From NCBI RefSeq assembly GCF_003002895.1, contig NZ_PVTI01000003.1, positions 62,001-126,000 of the forward strand: a stretch of 64,000 nt of DNA, read 5' to 3'. How positions within the stretch are numbered: the stretch's first letter is position 1; each line of letters starts with the position of its first letter. Below, piece after piece: positions 39,666 to 48,754 of this stretch. The position numbers and the translations under genes are program-made. This stretch comes from Knoellia remsis. Its GTDB lineage: Bacteria > Actinomycetota > Actinomycetes > Actinomycetales > Dermatophilaceae. The notes under the pieces are model-generated. The model was given only the letters and a program-made list of their open reading frames with translations, did not search any database and was not told the DNA's origin.

Positions 39666-40970
39666 CTACTGGTGGCGTTGACGGGGGATGATGACCTCGT
39701 CGACCAGCAGCAGGGCCGCGGCCGCGACGGGGATCGCCAGCAGCGCGCCGAGCACCCCGAGCAGGGTGCCACCAGCGAGCGCCGCCACGACCGTGACCGC
39801 TCCTGGCACCGACACCGTGCGCTGCATGATGCGCGGCGCGATGACGTAGTTCTCGAACTGCTGGTACACGAGGTAGTAGATGCCCGCGAACAGCGCCAGC
39901 TTCGGCTCGGTGAAGAACGCGACGAGGCACACGACCGCCGCACCGAGGGTCGCACCGACCATGGGAATGAGGCCGAGGAAGCCGACGACGACCGCCAGCA
40001 CCGCGGCATACGGGATCCCGAGGACGGTCATCATGACGTAGCTGAGGATCGCGTTGACCGTCGCGATCGCGACCTGGCCGGTGGCGTAGGAGCCGGTCCG
40101 GCGCATGATCTCCTCGCTCAGCTGGACGACCCGGTTGCGCCGGCTCGCCGGGACCATGGAGTACGCCGCGCGCTTCATCTTCGGCAGCGAGGAGAGGAAG
40201 TACAGCGTGAGGATGAGGATCGTGAACGTCTGGAAGACGCCGTTGAGCACCGCCCGCCCGGCGCCGAGGACGCCACCGAGGACCGAGCTGATGAACGTCT
40301 CGTCGGTGAGGCGCTTGTTCATCTCCGCCTGCGCCTTGTCGACGATGTCGTAGTTCTTGTCGAGCTCCTGCACCCATCGGGTGTTGAGGACCCGGTCGAG
40401 GTAGTTCGGGGCCTGCGCGATGAGGTCCTGGCCCTGGGTGAGGACCGGCGGGACGACGAGCATGCCGAGGAAGAAGAACACGACGAGGACGCCGAGGAAG
40501 ACCAGACCCACGGCCAGGGCACGCTTCATGCCGCGACGACCGAGCCACTCGACCATCGGGTTGAGCGCGAGCGTGAGGAAGAGCGCCACGATGAGGATCG
40601 TGATCGTCGTCGCGAGCCGGCCGAGGGAGTGCCACAGGCCGATCGCGATGAGGGCGCCGAGCGCGCCCACGAAGCCGAGGTAGAACGGTGAGCGCCGGTT
40701 CATCGGCCGACCCATCTCGCCGAACTGCGTCGCGCCGCGCGCGTCCGCCGCGACATCCGCCGGTGCGGTGCCGGCGGTCGCGGGGTCACCCGGACCGCTG
40801 GTGCCACCGGCGTCGGCCTGCTCCTCGTCACCGAGCACGTCCTGCAGCAGGCTGTGCTCGAGGTGCTCGTCCTCGCGATGGATGCGGTTGCTCTCGCGCA
40901 GCTGCGCCCGCTGCCGACGACGGTAGGCGCGCAGCCGTCGCACCGAGTTCTTGCCCCAGCTCAGATCCAC
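39666..40970 (-). CDS. AI-2E family transporter
   Basis: This 434-residue membrane protein has a charged cytoplasmic N-terminus of about 95 residues and about eight helices. Landmarks are LYFLSSLPKMKR, the GQVAIATVNAILSYVMMTVLG pair, GFLGLIPMVGATLGA and a late ENYVIAPRIMQRTVSV, all typical of the TqsA/PerM-like family. Members export small solutes or ions and are not necessarily autoinducer transporters. The GTG start has a long GGAGGAGGAG ribosome-binding site, and a TAGGGT -10 candidate lies at 40992-40997. Confidence 0.9.
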   Translation of the reverse strand: MDLSWGKNSVRRLRAYRRRQRAQLRESNRIHREDEHLEHSLLQDVLGDEEQADAGGTSGPGDPATAGTAPADVAADARGATQFGEMGRPMNRRSPFYLGFVGALGALIAIGLWHSLGRLATTITILIVALFLTLALNPMVEWLGRRGMKRALAVGLVFLGVLVVFFFLGMLVVPPVLTQGQDLIAQAPNYLDRVLNTRWVQELDKNYDIVDKAQAEMNKRLTDETFISSVLGGVLGAGRAVLNGVFQTFTILILTLYFLSSLPKMKRAAYSMVPASRRNRVVQLSEEIMRRTGSYATGQVAIATVNAILSYVMMTVLGIPYAAVLAVVVGFLGLIPMVGATLGAAVVCLVAFFTEPKLALFAGIYYLVYQQFENYVIAPRIMQRTVSVPGAVTVVAALAGGTLLGVLGALLAIPVAAAALLLVDEVIIPRQRHQ

Positions 40971-41015
40971 GTCTCTCCTCCTCCGGCGCTCACCCTAACC
41001 CGCAGGTCAGGGCCG

Positions 41016-41032
41016 TGTGGGCCTCCCCCACA
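41016..41032 (-). terminator. Weak hairpin between dehydrogenase and transporter genes
   Basis: TGTGGG pairs with CCCACA across a 5-nt loop, just behind the stop of the gene at 41055. It is short, so it may be a weak terminator or chance. Confidence 0.35.
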
Positions 41033-41054
41033 GCAGGTGTTCACCGCGTCGGAC

Positions 41055-43535
41055 TCAGCCGCGGACCCGACTGCTCGTCGGGTCATGGAGCGGCCTCAGC
41101 GACACCGTCGCCGGCACCCGCACGCCGGCCACGTCGACCTCCCAGGTCCCCGCGTCCAGCCACTCCTGCGTCACCGGCTCGCCGGGCAGACCGGTGTCGA
41201 CCGACGCGAGGCCCACCGCTCCGCCGAGCGTCCAGCCGTAGGACGCCGACCGCACGTCACCGACCGCGACGCCGTCGCGCAGCATCACCTCCGCGCCGAA
41301 CATCAACGGCTCGGGATCGGTGAGCAGCACCTGCACCAGTCGGTCGCTGCGGGGCGAAACCTGTTCTGCGACAACGGCATCACGCCCGATGAACTCGTGT
41401 CCGAGGTCCACGGCGAACCCGAGCCCTGCGCTTCCCACGGTGTCGGTGTTGTCGATGTCGTGGCCCCAGTCGCGGTAGGCCTTCTCGAGCCTGAGCGAGC
41501 CGAGAGCGCGCAGCCCCACCGGGCGCAGTCCGTATGCCGTCCCGCGCGCCCTGAGTGCGCGCCACACCTCCGCGGCCCTCTCGCCGGGGACGTGCAGCTC
41601 GTAGCCGAGCTCCCCGACATAGGTGATGCGGACACACAGCACCTCGACGCCGGCGACGGTGATGGTTCGGGCCGCCCGGAAGGGGAAGGCCTCGTCGGAG
41701 AGGTCCGCGTCAGCGAGCAAGGCGAGCAGGTCACGTGACCGCGGCCCCTGGACGTTGAGCTGGCCCAGCCGCTGGGTGACGTCCTCGACCCGGACATCGG
41801 CGTCACCGAGCCCCCGTCGCAGCCACGCCAGCGCGTGGCCACGCGCGGTGTCCGACACGACGACGAGGAAGTCCTCGTTCGAGCGCTTGGTGACCGTGAG
41901 GTCCGCCTCGATGCCACCGTCCGGGCCGAGCCACTGTGTGTAGGTGATCCGACCCTCCTCCCCGTCGACCGAACCGGCACTGAGACGCGACAGCACCGCA
42001 CCGGCGTCGGGGCCCGTGACCGCGAGGCCGCCCATGAAGGACATGTCCGTGAGCCCCACCGCCTCACGGACCGCCCGGTGCTCGGCCTCCCAGTGCGCGA
42101 ACCACGGCTGGCGACCCCACGACGGCATGAGCTCCGCGACCTCGCCGTCACCGGCATACCAGTCCGCGCTCTCCCAGCCCGAGACATCCCGCAGCCATGC
42201 CCCCGCAGCCACCATCTCGTCGAGCACTGGCGAGACGAACATCCCACGGCCGGAACGCAGCTCGGCACCCGGTGTGTGCGCGGCATACGTCGTTCCGAGC
42301 ACCTCGGTGACGCGATCGCGGCGGTAGTCGGGGCGCAGCTGGTGTGGCTGGAAGCGGGCCACATCGATGGCCGAGATGTCGACGTCCGGACGTCCGGTGG
42401 CGATCCAGTGCGCCAGAACCCGACCCAGACCGCCACTCGACAGCACCCCGACCGAGTTCAGCCCGGCCGCGACGAAGTAGCCGCGCAGCTCCGGCGCCTC
42501 CCCCACGGCCGGCAGCCGGTCGGGCGTGAACGACTCCGGTCCGCAGAAGAACGTTCGCACCCCGACGTCGAACGTCACCGGTACCCGTGACATCGCCGTC
42601 TCGAGCGCCGGGCCGACCCGCTCCCAGTCGGGCGGGAGCGTGCCGAAGGAGAAGTTGTCGGGGATCCCCTCCGGTCGCCATGCGGCGGCCTCCGGCTCGA
42701 ACAGGCCCACCAGGAGCCCGCCGCCCTCCTCGCGGTAGTAGCCGTAGCGCCCCGGGTCCTCGAAGACCGGTCCGTCCGGGTCGATCCCGTCGAGGCGGTC
42801 GGTGATGAGGTAGTAGTGCTCGGCCGCCTGGTTCGGGATGACGACGCCGTGCCGCTCCCCGAGCTGGCGGGCCCACATGCCCGTGCAGTTGACGACCACC
42901 TCGCACTCGACGTCGCCGGCGGTCGTGCGCACACCGGTCACCCGCGGCAGGGCGCCGTCGCGGCGCGTGACGACGTCGCCGACGCTGATCCCCTCGATGA
43001 TCCGCACCCCGAGCATGCGCGCACCGCGGGCGAGCGACATGGTCAGGTCCACCGGGTTGACCCGACCGTCGCCGGGGACGTGGAACCCGGCGACGAGCCC
43101 GTCCATCGACGCCAGTGGGAAGAGCTCGGCCATCTCCCGGACGCCGATCTCCTCGACGTCGAGCCCGAGCCGTCTCTGGTAGGCCGCGACCCGGCGGTAC
43201 TCCTCGAGCCGGTCGTCATCACCCACCGCCTCGACGAGACCGACCGGGCGGAAGCCGGTCGAGAGCCCGGTCTCGGCTTCGAGCCGCCTGAAGAGCTCGC
43301 GCGAGTACAGCCTGATGCCGGTCAGTGTCTCGCTCGTCGTGCCGAAGCACGTCATCAGTCCGGCGGCGTGCCACGTCGTGCCACTCGTGAGCCGGTCCCG
43401 CTCGACCAGCACGATGTCCTGCACACTCTCGTGGGCGAGGTGGTAGGCGAGCGAGGTCCCGATGACGCCACCTCCGACGATCACGACCCGGGCTCGGTCG
43501 GGCAGCGCCACGGAGGGCGGCGACGTTGCACTCAC
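41055..43535 (-). CDS. Dimethylglycine/sarcosine dehydrogenase-like flavoprotein
   Basis: This 826-residue protein has an N-terminal D-amino-acid-oxidase fold (VVIVGGGVIGTSLAYHLAH, then the flavinylation-type TSGTTWHAAGLM) and a C-terminal aminomethyltransferase (GcvT) domain (LGRLNVQGPRS-like segment, VRITYVGELGYELHVPGE, EKAYRDWGHDIDNTDT). The layout matches dimethylglycine and sarcosine dehydrogenases/oxidases, which demethylate N-methyl amino acids and pass the one-carbon unit to tetrahydrofolate. TAGCCT ends 6 nt before the GTG. Two inverted repeats precede it. Exact substrate uncertain. Confidence 0.88.
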   Translation of the reverse strand: MSATSPPSVALPDRARVVIVGGGVIGTSLAYHLAHESVQDIVLVERDRLTSGTTWHAAGLMTCFGTTSETLTGIRLYSRELFRRLEAETGLSTGFRPVGLVEAVGDDDRLEEYRRVAAYQRRLGLDVEEIGVREMAELFPLASMDGLVAGFHVPGDGRVNPVDLTMSLARGARMLGVRIIEGISVGDVVTRRDGALPRVTGVRTTAGDVECEVVVNCTGMWARQLGERHGVVIPNQAAEHYYLITDRLDGIDPDGPVFEDPGRYGYYREEGGGLLVGLFEPEAAAWRPEGIPDNFSFGTLPPDWERVGPALETAMSRVPVTFDVGVRTFFCGPESFTPDRLPAVGEAPELRGYFVAAGLNSVGVLSSGGLGRVLAHWIATGRPDVDISAIDVARFQPHQLRPDYRRDRVTEVLGTTYAAHTPGAELRSGRGMFVSPVLDEMVAAGAWLRDVSGWESADWYAGDGEVAELMPSWGRQPWFAHWEAEHRAVREAVGLTDMSFMGGLAVTGPDAGAVLSRLSAGSVDGEEGRITYTQWLGPDGGIEADLTVTKRSNEDFLVVVSDTARGHALAWLRRGLGDADVRVEDVTQRLGQLNVQGPRSRDLLALLADADLSDEAFPFRAARTITVAGVEVLCVRITYVGELGYELHVPGERAAEVWRALRARGTAYGLRPVGLRALGSLRLEKAYRDWGHDIDNTDTVGSAGLGFAVDLGHEFIGRDAVVAEQVSPRSDRLVQVLLTDPEPLMFGAEVMLRDGVAVGDVRSASYGWTLGGAVGLASVDTGLPGEPVTQEWLDAGTWEVDVAGVRVPATVSLRPLHDPTSSRVRG

Positions 43536-43541
43536 GCCGCG

Positions 43542-43547
43542 AGGCTA
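43542..43547 (-). promoter_or_regulatory. Putative -10 (TAGCCT) of the dehydrogenase gene
   Basis: TAGCCT ends 6 nt before the GTG. The palindrome at 43570-43588 lies just upstream of where the -35 should be. Confidence 0.45.
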
Positions 43548-43569
43548 CCGGCGCCGGCCGGGGAGGTGT

Positions 43570-43588
43570 TTTGCTCCTGGGGAGCAAA
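43570..43588. promoter_or_regulatory. Operator-like palindrome TTTGCTCC-tgg-GGAGCAAA
   Basis: Eight-base arms match perfectly around a 3-base centre. The position close to the expected -35 of the dehydrogenase promoter suggests a repressor or activator site. Confidence 0.5.
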
Positions 43589-43594
43589 TCACGA

Positions 43595-43645
43595 GGGTCC
43601 GGACGGAAAGTTTCCCTCCGGACCCTCCGGGTTCCGTCCGGACCC
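43595..43645 (-). terminator. 14-bp hairpin behind the hydroxyacyl-CoA dehydrogenase gene
   Basis: GGGTCCGGACGGAA (43595-43608) pairs with TTCCGTCCGGACCC (43632-43645). A second TCCGGACCC at 43617-43625 offers a competing, shorter pairing. It starts 21 nt past the stop codon. Confidence 0.65.
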
Positions 43646-43665
43646 GCGCGATGGACCCGCGGCCG

Positions 43666-45444
43666 TCAGGCGTAGGTGCGGAACCCACGCCCGGTCTTGC
43701 GGCCGAGGTAGCCCGCCGTCACGAGGTGCTCGAGCAGCGGCGCCGGGGCATAGCCGCGCTCGCGGAACTCGGTGTAGAGCTCCCGCTCGATGGCCAGCGA
43801 CACGTCGAGGCCCACGACGTCGAGCAGCTCGAACGGGCCCATGGGCAGGCCACAGCCGGTCTTCATCGCCGTGTCGATGTCGTCGGCGCTGGCGTAGTTC
43901 GCCTCGAGCATCTTGATGGCGTCGTTGAGGTAGGGGAAGAGCAGCGCGTTGACGATGAACCCCGACCGGTCGGCGCAGGTCACCGGGTGCTTGCCGATCT
44001 CGTGACACAGCTGCTGGACCGTCGCGATGACGTCCTCGCCCGTCGAGACCGTGTGCACGACCTCGACGAGCTTCATGACCTGCGCCGGGTTGAAGAAGTG
44101 CATGCCGATGACGTCCTGCGGCCGGGAGGTCACCTTGGCGCAGTCGATGATCGGCAGCGAGGAGGTCGTCGTCGCGAGGATGGCGCCGGGCTTGCAGATC
44201 TCGTCGAGCTCGCGGAAGAGCTCCTGCTTGATGTCGAGGTCCTCGGCGATCGCCTCGACGACGAGGTCGACCTCGGCGAGGTCGGCGCGTGACGTCGTCG
44301 GGTGCAGGCGAGCCAGGAGGGCGTCGACGTCCTCCTGGGTCGTGCGGCCCTTGTCCAGCGCGCGGGCCTGCGACTTCTCGATGGCCGCGCGGACGCCAGC
44401 GAGCTTGTCCTCACTGCGGGCGACGAAGGTGACCTCCTTGCCCGCCTTGGCGAAGACCTCGATGATGCCGGTCGCCATCGTGCCGGAGCCGACGACGCCG
44501 ACCGAGCTCACCTCGCGCAGCGTCGTGCCCTCGGCGACGCCGTCGGTGGGCGTCTGCCGGTCCGCGACCACCTCGGGCGAGCCGGGACCGGCATACGTGT
44601 AGAAGCCCTGTCCGGTCTTGCGCCCCTTGAGACCCGCGCTCACCATCTGCTTGATGATCGGGCTGGGTGCGTGCAGCCGGTCGCGGCCCTGCTTGTACAT
44701 CGTGTCGAGGATCTCGTATGCCGTGTCGAGACCGATGAGGTCGAGCAGCGCGAGCGGCCCCATGGGGTAGCCGCAGCCGAGCCGCATCGCGGCGTCGATG
44801 TCCTCGCGGGTGGCATAGCGCGACTCGTACATCGCGACGGCGTGGTTGAGGTAGCCGAAGAGCAGCGCGTTGGCGATGAAGCCGGCCTTGTCGCCGACGA
44901 TGACCGGCTTCTTCTCGAGCCGCTCGGCGAGTGCCTTGACGTCCTCGAAGACGTCGTCGGCGGTGATGACGGTCCGAATGACCTCGACGAACTGGAGCAC
45001 CGGCGCCGGGTTGAAGAAGTGCATGCCGACGACGCGCTTGGGGTTGCTCGTCGACGCCGCGATCTCGGTCACGGGGAGTGACGAGGTGTTCGTCGCGAGG
45101 ATGGCGTCGGGAGCGACGATGGCGTCGAGCCGCCCGAAGATGTCCTTCTTGAGGTCGAGGTGCTCGGGCACGGCTTCGACGACGAGCTGGCAGTCGGCGA
45201 GCGCCTCGAGCTCGGTCGCGTAGGTCACGTGCCCGTGCAGCGCGTCGTAGGCGGCCTGGTCGATCTTGCCGCGCTCGAGCGCGCGCCCCGTCGACTTCGT
45301 GAGGAAGGACCGGCCCCGCTCGACGGCCTCGTCGTCGGTCTCCACGGCGACGACGTCGATCCCGTTGCGCGCGAACACCTCCACGATGCCGGCACCCATG
45401 GTGCCCAGACCGATGACGCCGACCTTGGTGAACTCCCGTGTCAT
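43666..45444 (-). CDS. Tandem 3-hydroxyacyl-CoA dehydrogenase
   Basis: This 592-residue protein is two complete 3-hydroxybutyryl-CoA-dehydrogenase-like halves in one chain. Each has a Rossmann start (VGVIGLGTMGAGIVEVF and VGVVGSGTMATGIIEVF), a catalytic His block (MHFFNPAPVLQFVEV and MHFFNPAQVMKLVEV), and a closing GRKTGQGFYTY or GRKTGRGFRTY. Single-domain homologues are about 285 residues. It should reduce acetoacetyl-CoA to 3-hydroxybutyryl-CoA or act in beta-oxidation. CAGACT ends 7 nt before the ATG. The two halves have diverged, so they may differ in specificity. Confidence 0.9.
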   Translation of the reverse strand: MTREFTKVGVIGLGTMGAGIVEVFARNGIDVVAVETDDEAVERGRSFLTKSTGRALERGKIDQAAYDALHGHVTYATELEALADCQLVVEAVPEHLDLKKDIFGRLDAIVAPDAILATNTSSLPVTEIAASTSNPKRVVGMHFFNPAPVLQFVEVIRTVITADDVFEDVKALAERLEKKPVIVGDKAGFIANALLFGYLNHAVAMYESRYATREDIDAAMRLGCGYPMGPLALLDLIGLDTAYEILDTMYKQGRDRLHAPSPIIKQMVSAGLKGRKTGQGFYTYAGPGSPEVVADRQTPTDGVAEGTTLREVSSVGVVGSGTMATGIIEVFAKAGKEVTFVARSEDKLAGVRAAIEKSQARALDKGRTTQEDVDALLARLHPTTSRADLAEVDLVVEAIAEDLDIKQELFRELDEICKPGAILATTTSSLPIIDCAKVTSRPQDVIGMHFFNPAQVMKLVEVVHTVSTGEDVIATVQQLCHEIGKHPVTCADRSGFIVNALLFPYLNDAIKMLEANYASADDIDTAMKTGCGLPMGPFELLDVVGLDVSLAIERELYTEFRERGYAPAPLLEHLVTAGYLGRKTGRGFRTYA

Positions 45445-45451
45445 GGCGGCG

Positions 45452-45457
45452 AGTCTG
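45452..45457 (-). promoter_or_regulatory. Putative -10 (CAGACT) of the hydroxyacyl-CoA dehydrogenase gene
   Basis: CAGACT ends 7 nt before the ATG; the same hexamer sits 6 nt before the CnoX-like gene. A GTATGCC word follows at 45468. Confidence 0.4.
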
Positions 45458-45541
45458 TCATCCGCCCGTATGCCGTGTGGAGGGCTTGGGTGCGTGAGAG
45501 TCCTCTCACCGGTCGGTCACCCTGCGTACCGGTCCGTGTCG

Positions 45542-45958
45542 TCACCACTCGAAGCCGGACGCGAGCAGCGCCGACTCGGTGCGGAAGCGGTCGTCCGGGC
45601 TCATCCCGCTGCGCGCGCCCTCCGGCGTCCCGACGTGCAGCTCGCGACAGGCTCGCAGCAGCGCGTCGTCGTAGGCGAGCAGCGCAGCCCGCAGGTGCAG
45701 CGCCTTGGCCGGGCGCGAGCTCGCCGTGACGGCCTGCACCTCATCGGCGAGCCGCCGCAGGTCGGCCGAGAGGGCCTGGGGCGTCGGCGGCGCAGGAGGC
45801 GGGATCTGCGCGTCGCGCCACTCCTCCCACCGGTCCGTGACGGCGGAGTACGGCCGCGGCGCGTGCCCCGTGGCGGCGTACCGCAGCACCGCGTGGGCGG
45901 CGTCGAGCGCGAGGACCACTCCCGCGGTCACGGCGATGTATGCCGGCAGGTAGGTCAT
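45542..45958 (-). CDS. Hypothetical protein with N-terminal membrane segment
   Basis: This 138-residue protein has a weakly hydrophobic first segment ([23 protein letters not shown]), then a proline-rich linker ([12 protein letters not shown]) and helical sequence with [21 protein letters not shown]. It is probably a small membrane-anchored or associated protein; no family was recognised. GAGGTGAGGTGAG precedes the ATG. It is divergent from nucS with a 64-nt gap. Confidence 0.7.
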   Translation of the reverse strand: MTYLPAYIAVTAGVVLALDAAHAVLRYAATGHAPRPYSAVTDRWEEWRDAQIPPPAPPTPQALSADLRRLADEVQAVTASSRPAKALHLRAALLAYDDALLRACRELHVGTPEGARSGMSPDDRFRTESALLASGFEW

Positions 45959-46009
45959 GCGCTCACCTCACCTCGAGTGTGCGCCGGGTTCCCGGGCGGG
46001 GCAACCCTC

Positions 46010-46015
46010 TAGGGT
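46010..46015 (+). promoter_or_regulatory. Putative -10 (TAGGGT) of nucS
   Basis: TAGGGT followed by 7 nt and GTG fits a leaderless nucS mRNA and decides the start codon. Confidence 0.5.
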
Positions 46016-46022
46016 TGGCTGC

Positions 46023-46718
46023 GTGCGAGTGGTGATTGCGACGTGCAGTGTCGACTACGAGGGCCGGCTCACGGCTCACCTGCCCCTCGCCACCCGGCTG
46101 CTCATGGTCAAGGCGGACGGGTCGGTGCTCATCCACTCCGACGGCGGGTCCTACAAGCCGCTCAACTGGATGTCGCCACCGTGCGCGATGGCCGAGGTCG
46201 AGCCGAGCGAGGACGAGGCCGCCGACGGCGTCACCGCGGTCTGGGTGGTCCAGCACGCGAAGTCCGAGGACCGGCTGCGGGTGCGCCTGCACGAGGTGCT
46301 GTCGGACACGAGCCACGCGCTCGGTGTCGACCCGGGACTCGTCAAGGACGGCGTCGAGGCCCACCTCCAGAAGCTCCTCGCCGAGCACATCACGACCCTC
46401 GGCGACGGCTGGACGCTCACCCGGCGCGAGTACATGACCGCCATCGGCCCCGTCGACATCCTGTGCAAGGACGCGAGCGGCGCGACCGTCGCCATCGAGA
46501 TCAAGCGGCGCGGCGAGATCGACGGCGTCGAGCAGCTGACCCGCTACCTCGAGCTGATGAACCGCGACCCGCACCTCGCACCGGTGACCGGCATCTTCGC
46601 CGCACAGCAGATCAAGCCGCAGGCGCGCACCCTCGCCGAGGACCGCGGCATCCGGTGCGTCGTCCTCGACTACGACGAGCTCAAGGGCATCGACAACAGC
46701 GAGCACCGCCTGTTCTAG
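46023..46718 (+). CDS. nucS: Mismatch endonuclease NucS
   Basis: This 231-residue protein starts [21 protein letters not shown], the normal NucS N-terminus. The C-terminal nuclease domain has [23 protein letters not shown] with the D...ExK catalytic pattern ([15 protein letters not shown]) and the QLTRYLE helix. NucS replaces MutS/MutL in many actinobacteria: it cuts both strands at mismatches and works with the beta clamp. It is followed by a convergent phosphatase gene only 11 nt away. Confidence 0.95.
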   Translation: MRVVIATCSVDYEGRLTAHLPLATRLLMVKADGSVLIHSDGGSYKPLNWMSPPCAMAEVEPSEDEAADGVTAVWVVQHAKSEDRLRVRLHEVLSDTSHALGVDPGLVKDGVEAHLQKLLAEHITTLGDGWTLTRREYMTAIGPVDILCKDASGATVAIEIKRRGEIDGVEQLTRYLELMNRDPHLAPVTGIFAAQQIKPQARTLAEDRGIRCVVLDYDELKGIDNSEHRLF

Positions 46719-46729
46719 GACCTCGCCCC

Positions 46730-47353
46730 CTACACGACGGAGCGGTCGGCGCTGCCGGGCCAGCTGCGCACGACGATGCCGTCGGCGTCGACGGCCACCT
46801 CGGCCACGGCACAGTTCGGCATGAACATCCGCTCGGCGAGGTCGGCGCGCACGTTCGCACCCATCCGCGGCAGCGCGAACGACATGACGCCCCCGTGCGA
46901 GAAGACCAGCACGCTCTCGCCGCGGTGCAGGTCGGCGATCTCCTGCAGCGCCTCGCGGTAGCGGTCGAGCACCGCCTGCCCGCTCTCGCCCCCGGGCACG
47001 AACGTCCCGAGGTCACCGGCCTTCCATGCCTCGAAGACCGCGAGCAGCTCGGGGTCGTCGTGCTCGCGGCCCGCGAGGGCGCCGACCGAGAACTCCTCGA
47101 GCCCCTCGACCACCCGGGACTGCACTCCCAGCACCTCTGCCGCCACCGCGCCGGACTCGACGGCGCGCTGCATCCGGCTCGTGCAGACGGCGGCGATGTT
47201 GCGCCAGCGCACCGACTCGGCGAGGTCGCGCACCTGCGCCTGCCCCTTCTCGGTGAGCCAGCCGCCCTCGTCGGACAGCACCCGCGCGTGCGGGTAGTCC
47301 GCGTCACCGTGCCGGGCGATGAGCAGCGTTGCGGGACAGTGCAGATCGCTCAC
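46730..47353 (-). CDS. Histidine phosphatase family protein
   Basis: This 207-residue protein has the RHG motif LLIARHGDADY at residues 11-21, an HLTEKGQAQ-like segment (WLTEKGQAQVRDL), SRMQRAVESG and the second catalytic His in VLVFSHGGVMSF. Members remove phosphate from sugars, cofactors or proteins in the cytoplasm. GTG 47353 is preferred because TACCCT ends 7 nt upstream; another GTG at 47359 would add two residues. The substrate is unknown. Confidence 0.88.
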   Translation of the reverse strand: MSDLHCPATLLIARHGDADYPHARVLSDEGGWLTEKGQAQVRDLAESVRWRNIAAVCTSRMQRAVESGAVAAEVLGVQSRVVEGLEEFSVGALAGREHDDPELLAVFEAWKAGDLGTFVPGGESGQAVLDRYREALQEIADLHRGESVLVFSHGGVMSFALPRMGANVRADLAERMFMPNCAVAEVAVDADGIVVRSWPGSADRSVV

Positions 47354-47360
47354 GTCCACG

Positions 47361-47366
47361 AGGGTA
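47361..47366 (-). promoter_or_regulatory. Putative -10 (TACCCT) overlapping a GTATGCC word
   Basis: TACCCT ends 7 nt before the phosphatase GTG. The GTATGCC word at 47364-47370 overlaps it by three bases. Confidence 0.4.
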
Positions 47367-47424
47367 TGCCGTCCGCGCGCCAATTCGGTCGACAGTGCGC
47401 CTTCGCGTGCGCTTGGCTTGCGCC

Positions 47425-48750
47425 GTGAGCGACGACACCGCCATGAGCGAGCGCGAGGTCATGCACCTTGAGAGCAGCGATCTCGAGCGCATGGACCTCG
47501 AGGTCGTCGACCTCGACCTCGACGACGACTCGGACGCGATGGTGCACAGGGTGAACGGCTGGCTCGAGGCCGTGCTGCGCTCCTTCCACGAGAAGCGCGC
47601 GGACGACGAGCACCGCGCGAAGTGGGTGGCAGCGCTGCGCGCCGACGGCTCCCGGCTTCGCGGCGTCTACGAGCGGGGCGGCCTGCCGTTCGCGACCGAC
47701 GTCCCGGTGGCGACCTTCAGTCACCTCACCAAGCGACTCAACACGGGCTCCCGACAGCTCCCGGTGCGGATGATCACCGACGTCACCGTCGCGCCGACCC
47801 ATCGTCGCCGGGGCATCATGCGCCGGCTCATGACGGCGAACCTCGCCGACGCGGCCGCCCAGGGCCTGCCCCTCGCGGTGCTCACCGCGAGCGAAGGGTC
47901 GATCTACGGAAGGTTCGGCTTCGGCGTCGCCACCCACGAGGACGCGGTCCGCATCGACACGACGTCACGGTTCCGGCTGCGCGAGCGGCCGGACGACGGC
48001 GAGCGGATCGTCATCGTCGACCCGGACGCGTCGGATGCCGTGCGGACGGCATACGAGCGGTTCCACGAGGTGACCCGAGGCAGCCTGGAGCGACCCGCGT
48101 ACTACGAGGGCTGGCTGCGCGGCTACGACTGGGAGGAGCAGGGCGAGGACCGGGCCCACCGGGTCGCGATCCGACTGGACGCGCAGGGGCGCCCGGACGG
48201 GTTCGTCGCGTGGAAGTTCAAGGACGCCGGCGACCACCGCGAGGTCAGCGTGGGCGACCTCGTCGGCGCGACCCCGCCGGCGCGAATCGCGTTGTGGCAG
48301 TTCGTCGCCGACCTCGACCTCGCCGACATTGCCGTTGCCCGGACGGCGAACCTCGACCCCCTCCCCTGGGCGGTCACCGACCCGCGCGTCATCACGACGA
48401 CTGGACGACCGGACCACGTCTGGGTGCGCATCCTCGACGTCGCCGCCGCACTGAGCGCCCGTCCATGGTTCGCCGACGACGAGGTGACGATCCGCGTCCG
48501 TGACGCCCTGGGTCACGCCGACGGCACGTGGACGGTCACCGCCTCGGGCGGCACCGCGGTCGTGCGCCGGTCAGCTGCCACAGCGGACGTCGAGCTCGAC
48601 GTCGAGGCACTCGGCGCGCTCTACCTCGGGGACGTCCGGGTGGACGACCTCGCGGAGGCGGGCCGCATCGTTGGCCGCGCGGACGGCATACGACGCTTCG
48701 CCCAGCTCACCGACGGCGGCCCCACGCCGCACTGCGCGACGCACTTCTGA
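47425..48750 (+). CDS. Eis-like GNAT acetyltransferase
   Basis: This protein of about 441 residues has the Eis layout: an acidic N-terminal leader, a GNAT domain (ITDVTVAPTHRRRGIMRRLM with acetyl-CoA loop RRRGIMRRL), a second degenerate GNAT domain and an SCP2-like C-terminal domain (VELDVEALGALYLGDV). The chain ends CATHF, as Eis proteins end with a C-terminal carboxylate near the active site. Such enzymes acetylate amines, including lysines or aminoglycosides. GTG 47425 or ATG 47443 may be the start. The substrate is unknown. Confidence 0.88.
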   Translation: MSDDTAMSEREVMHLESSDLERMDLEVVDLDLDDDSDAMVHRVNGWLEAVLRSFHEKRADDEHRAKWVAALRADGSRLRGVYERGGLPFATDVPVATFSHLTKRLNTGSRQLPVRMITDVTVAPTHRRRGIMRRLMTANLADAAAQGLPLAVLTASEGSIYGRFGFGVATHEDAVRIDTTSRFRLRERPDDGERIVIVDPDASDAVRTAYERFHEVTRGSLERPAYYEGWLRGYDWEEQGEDRAHRVAIRLDAQGRPDGFVAWKFKDAGDHREVSVGDLVGATPPARIALWQFVADLDLADIAVARTANLDPLPWAVTDPRVITTTGRPDHVWVRILDVAAALSARPWFADDEVTIRVRDALGHADGTWTVTASGGTAVVRRSAATADVELDVEALGALYLGDVRVDDLAEAGRIVGRADGIRRFAQLTDGGPTPHCATHF

Positions 48751-48754
48751 CCGG

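Noticed and set aside
43589-44008. 139-codon minus-strand open frame at the tandem dehydrogenase 3' end
   Set aside because: It is an out-of-frame shadow of the dehydrogenase on the same strand, with Arg-rich low-complexity translation and no start signal.
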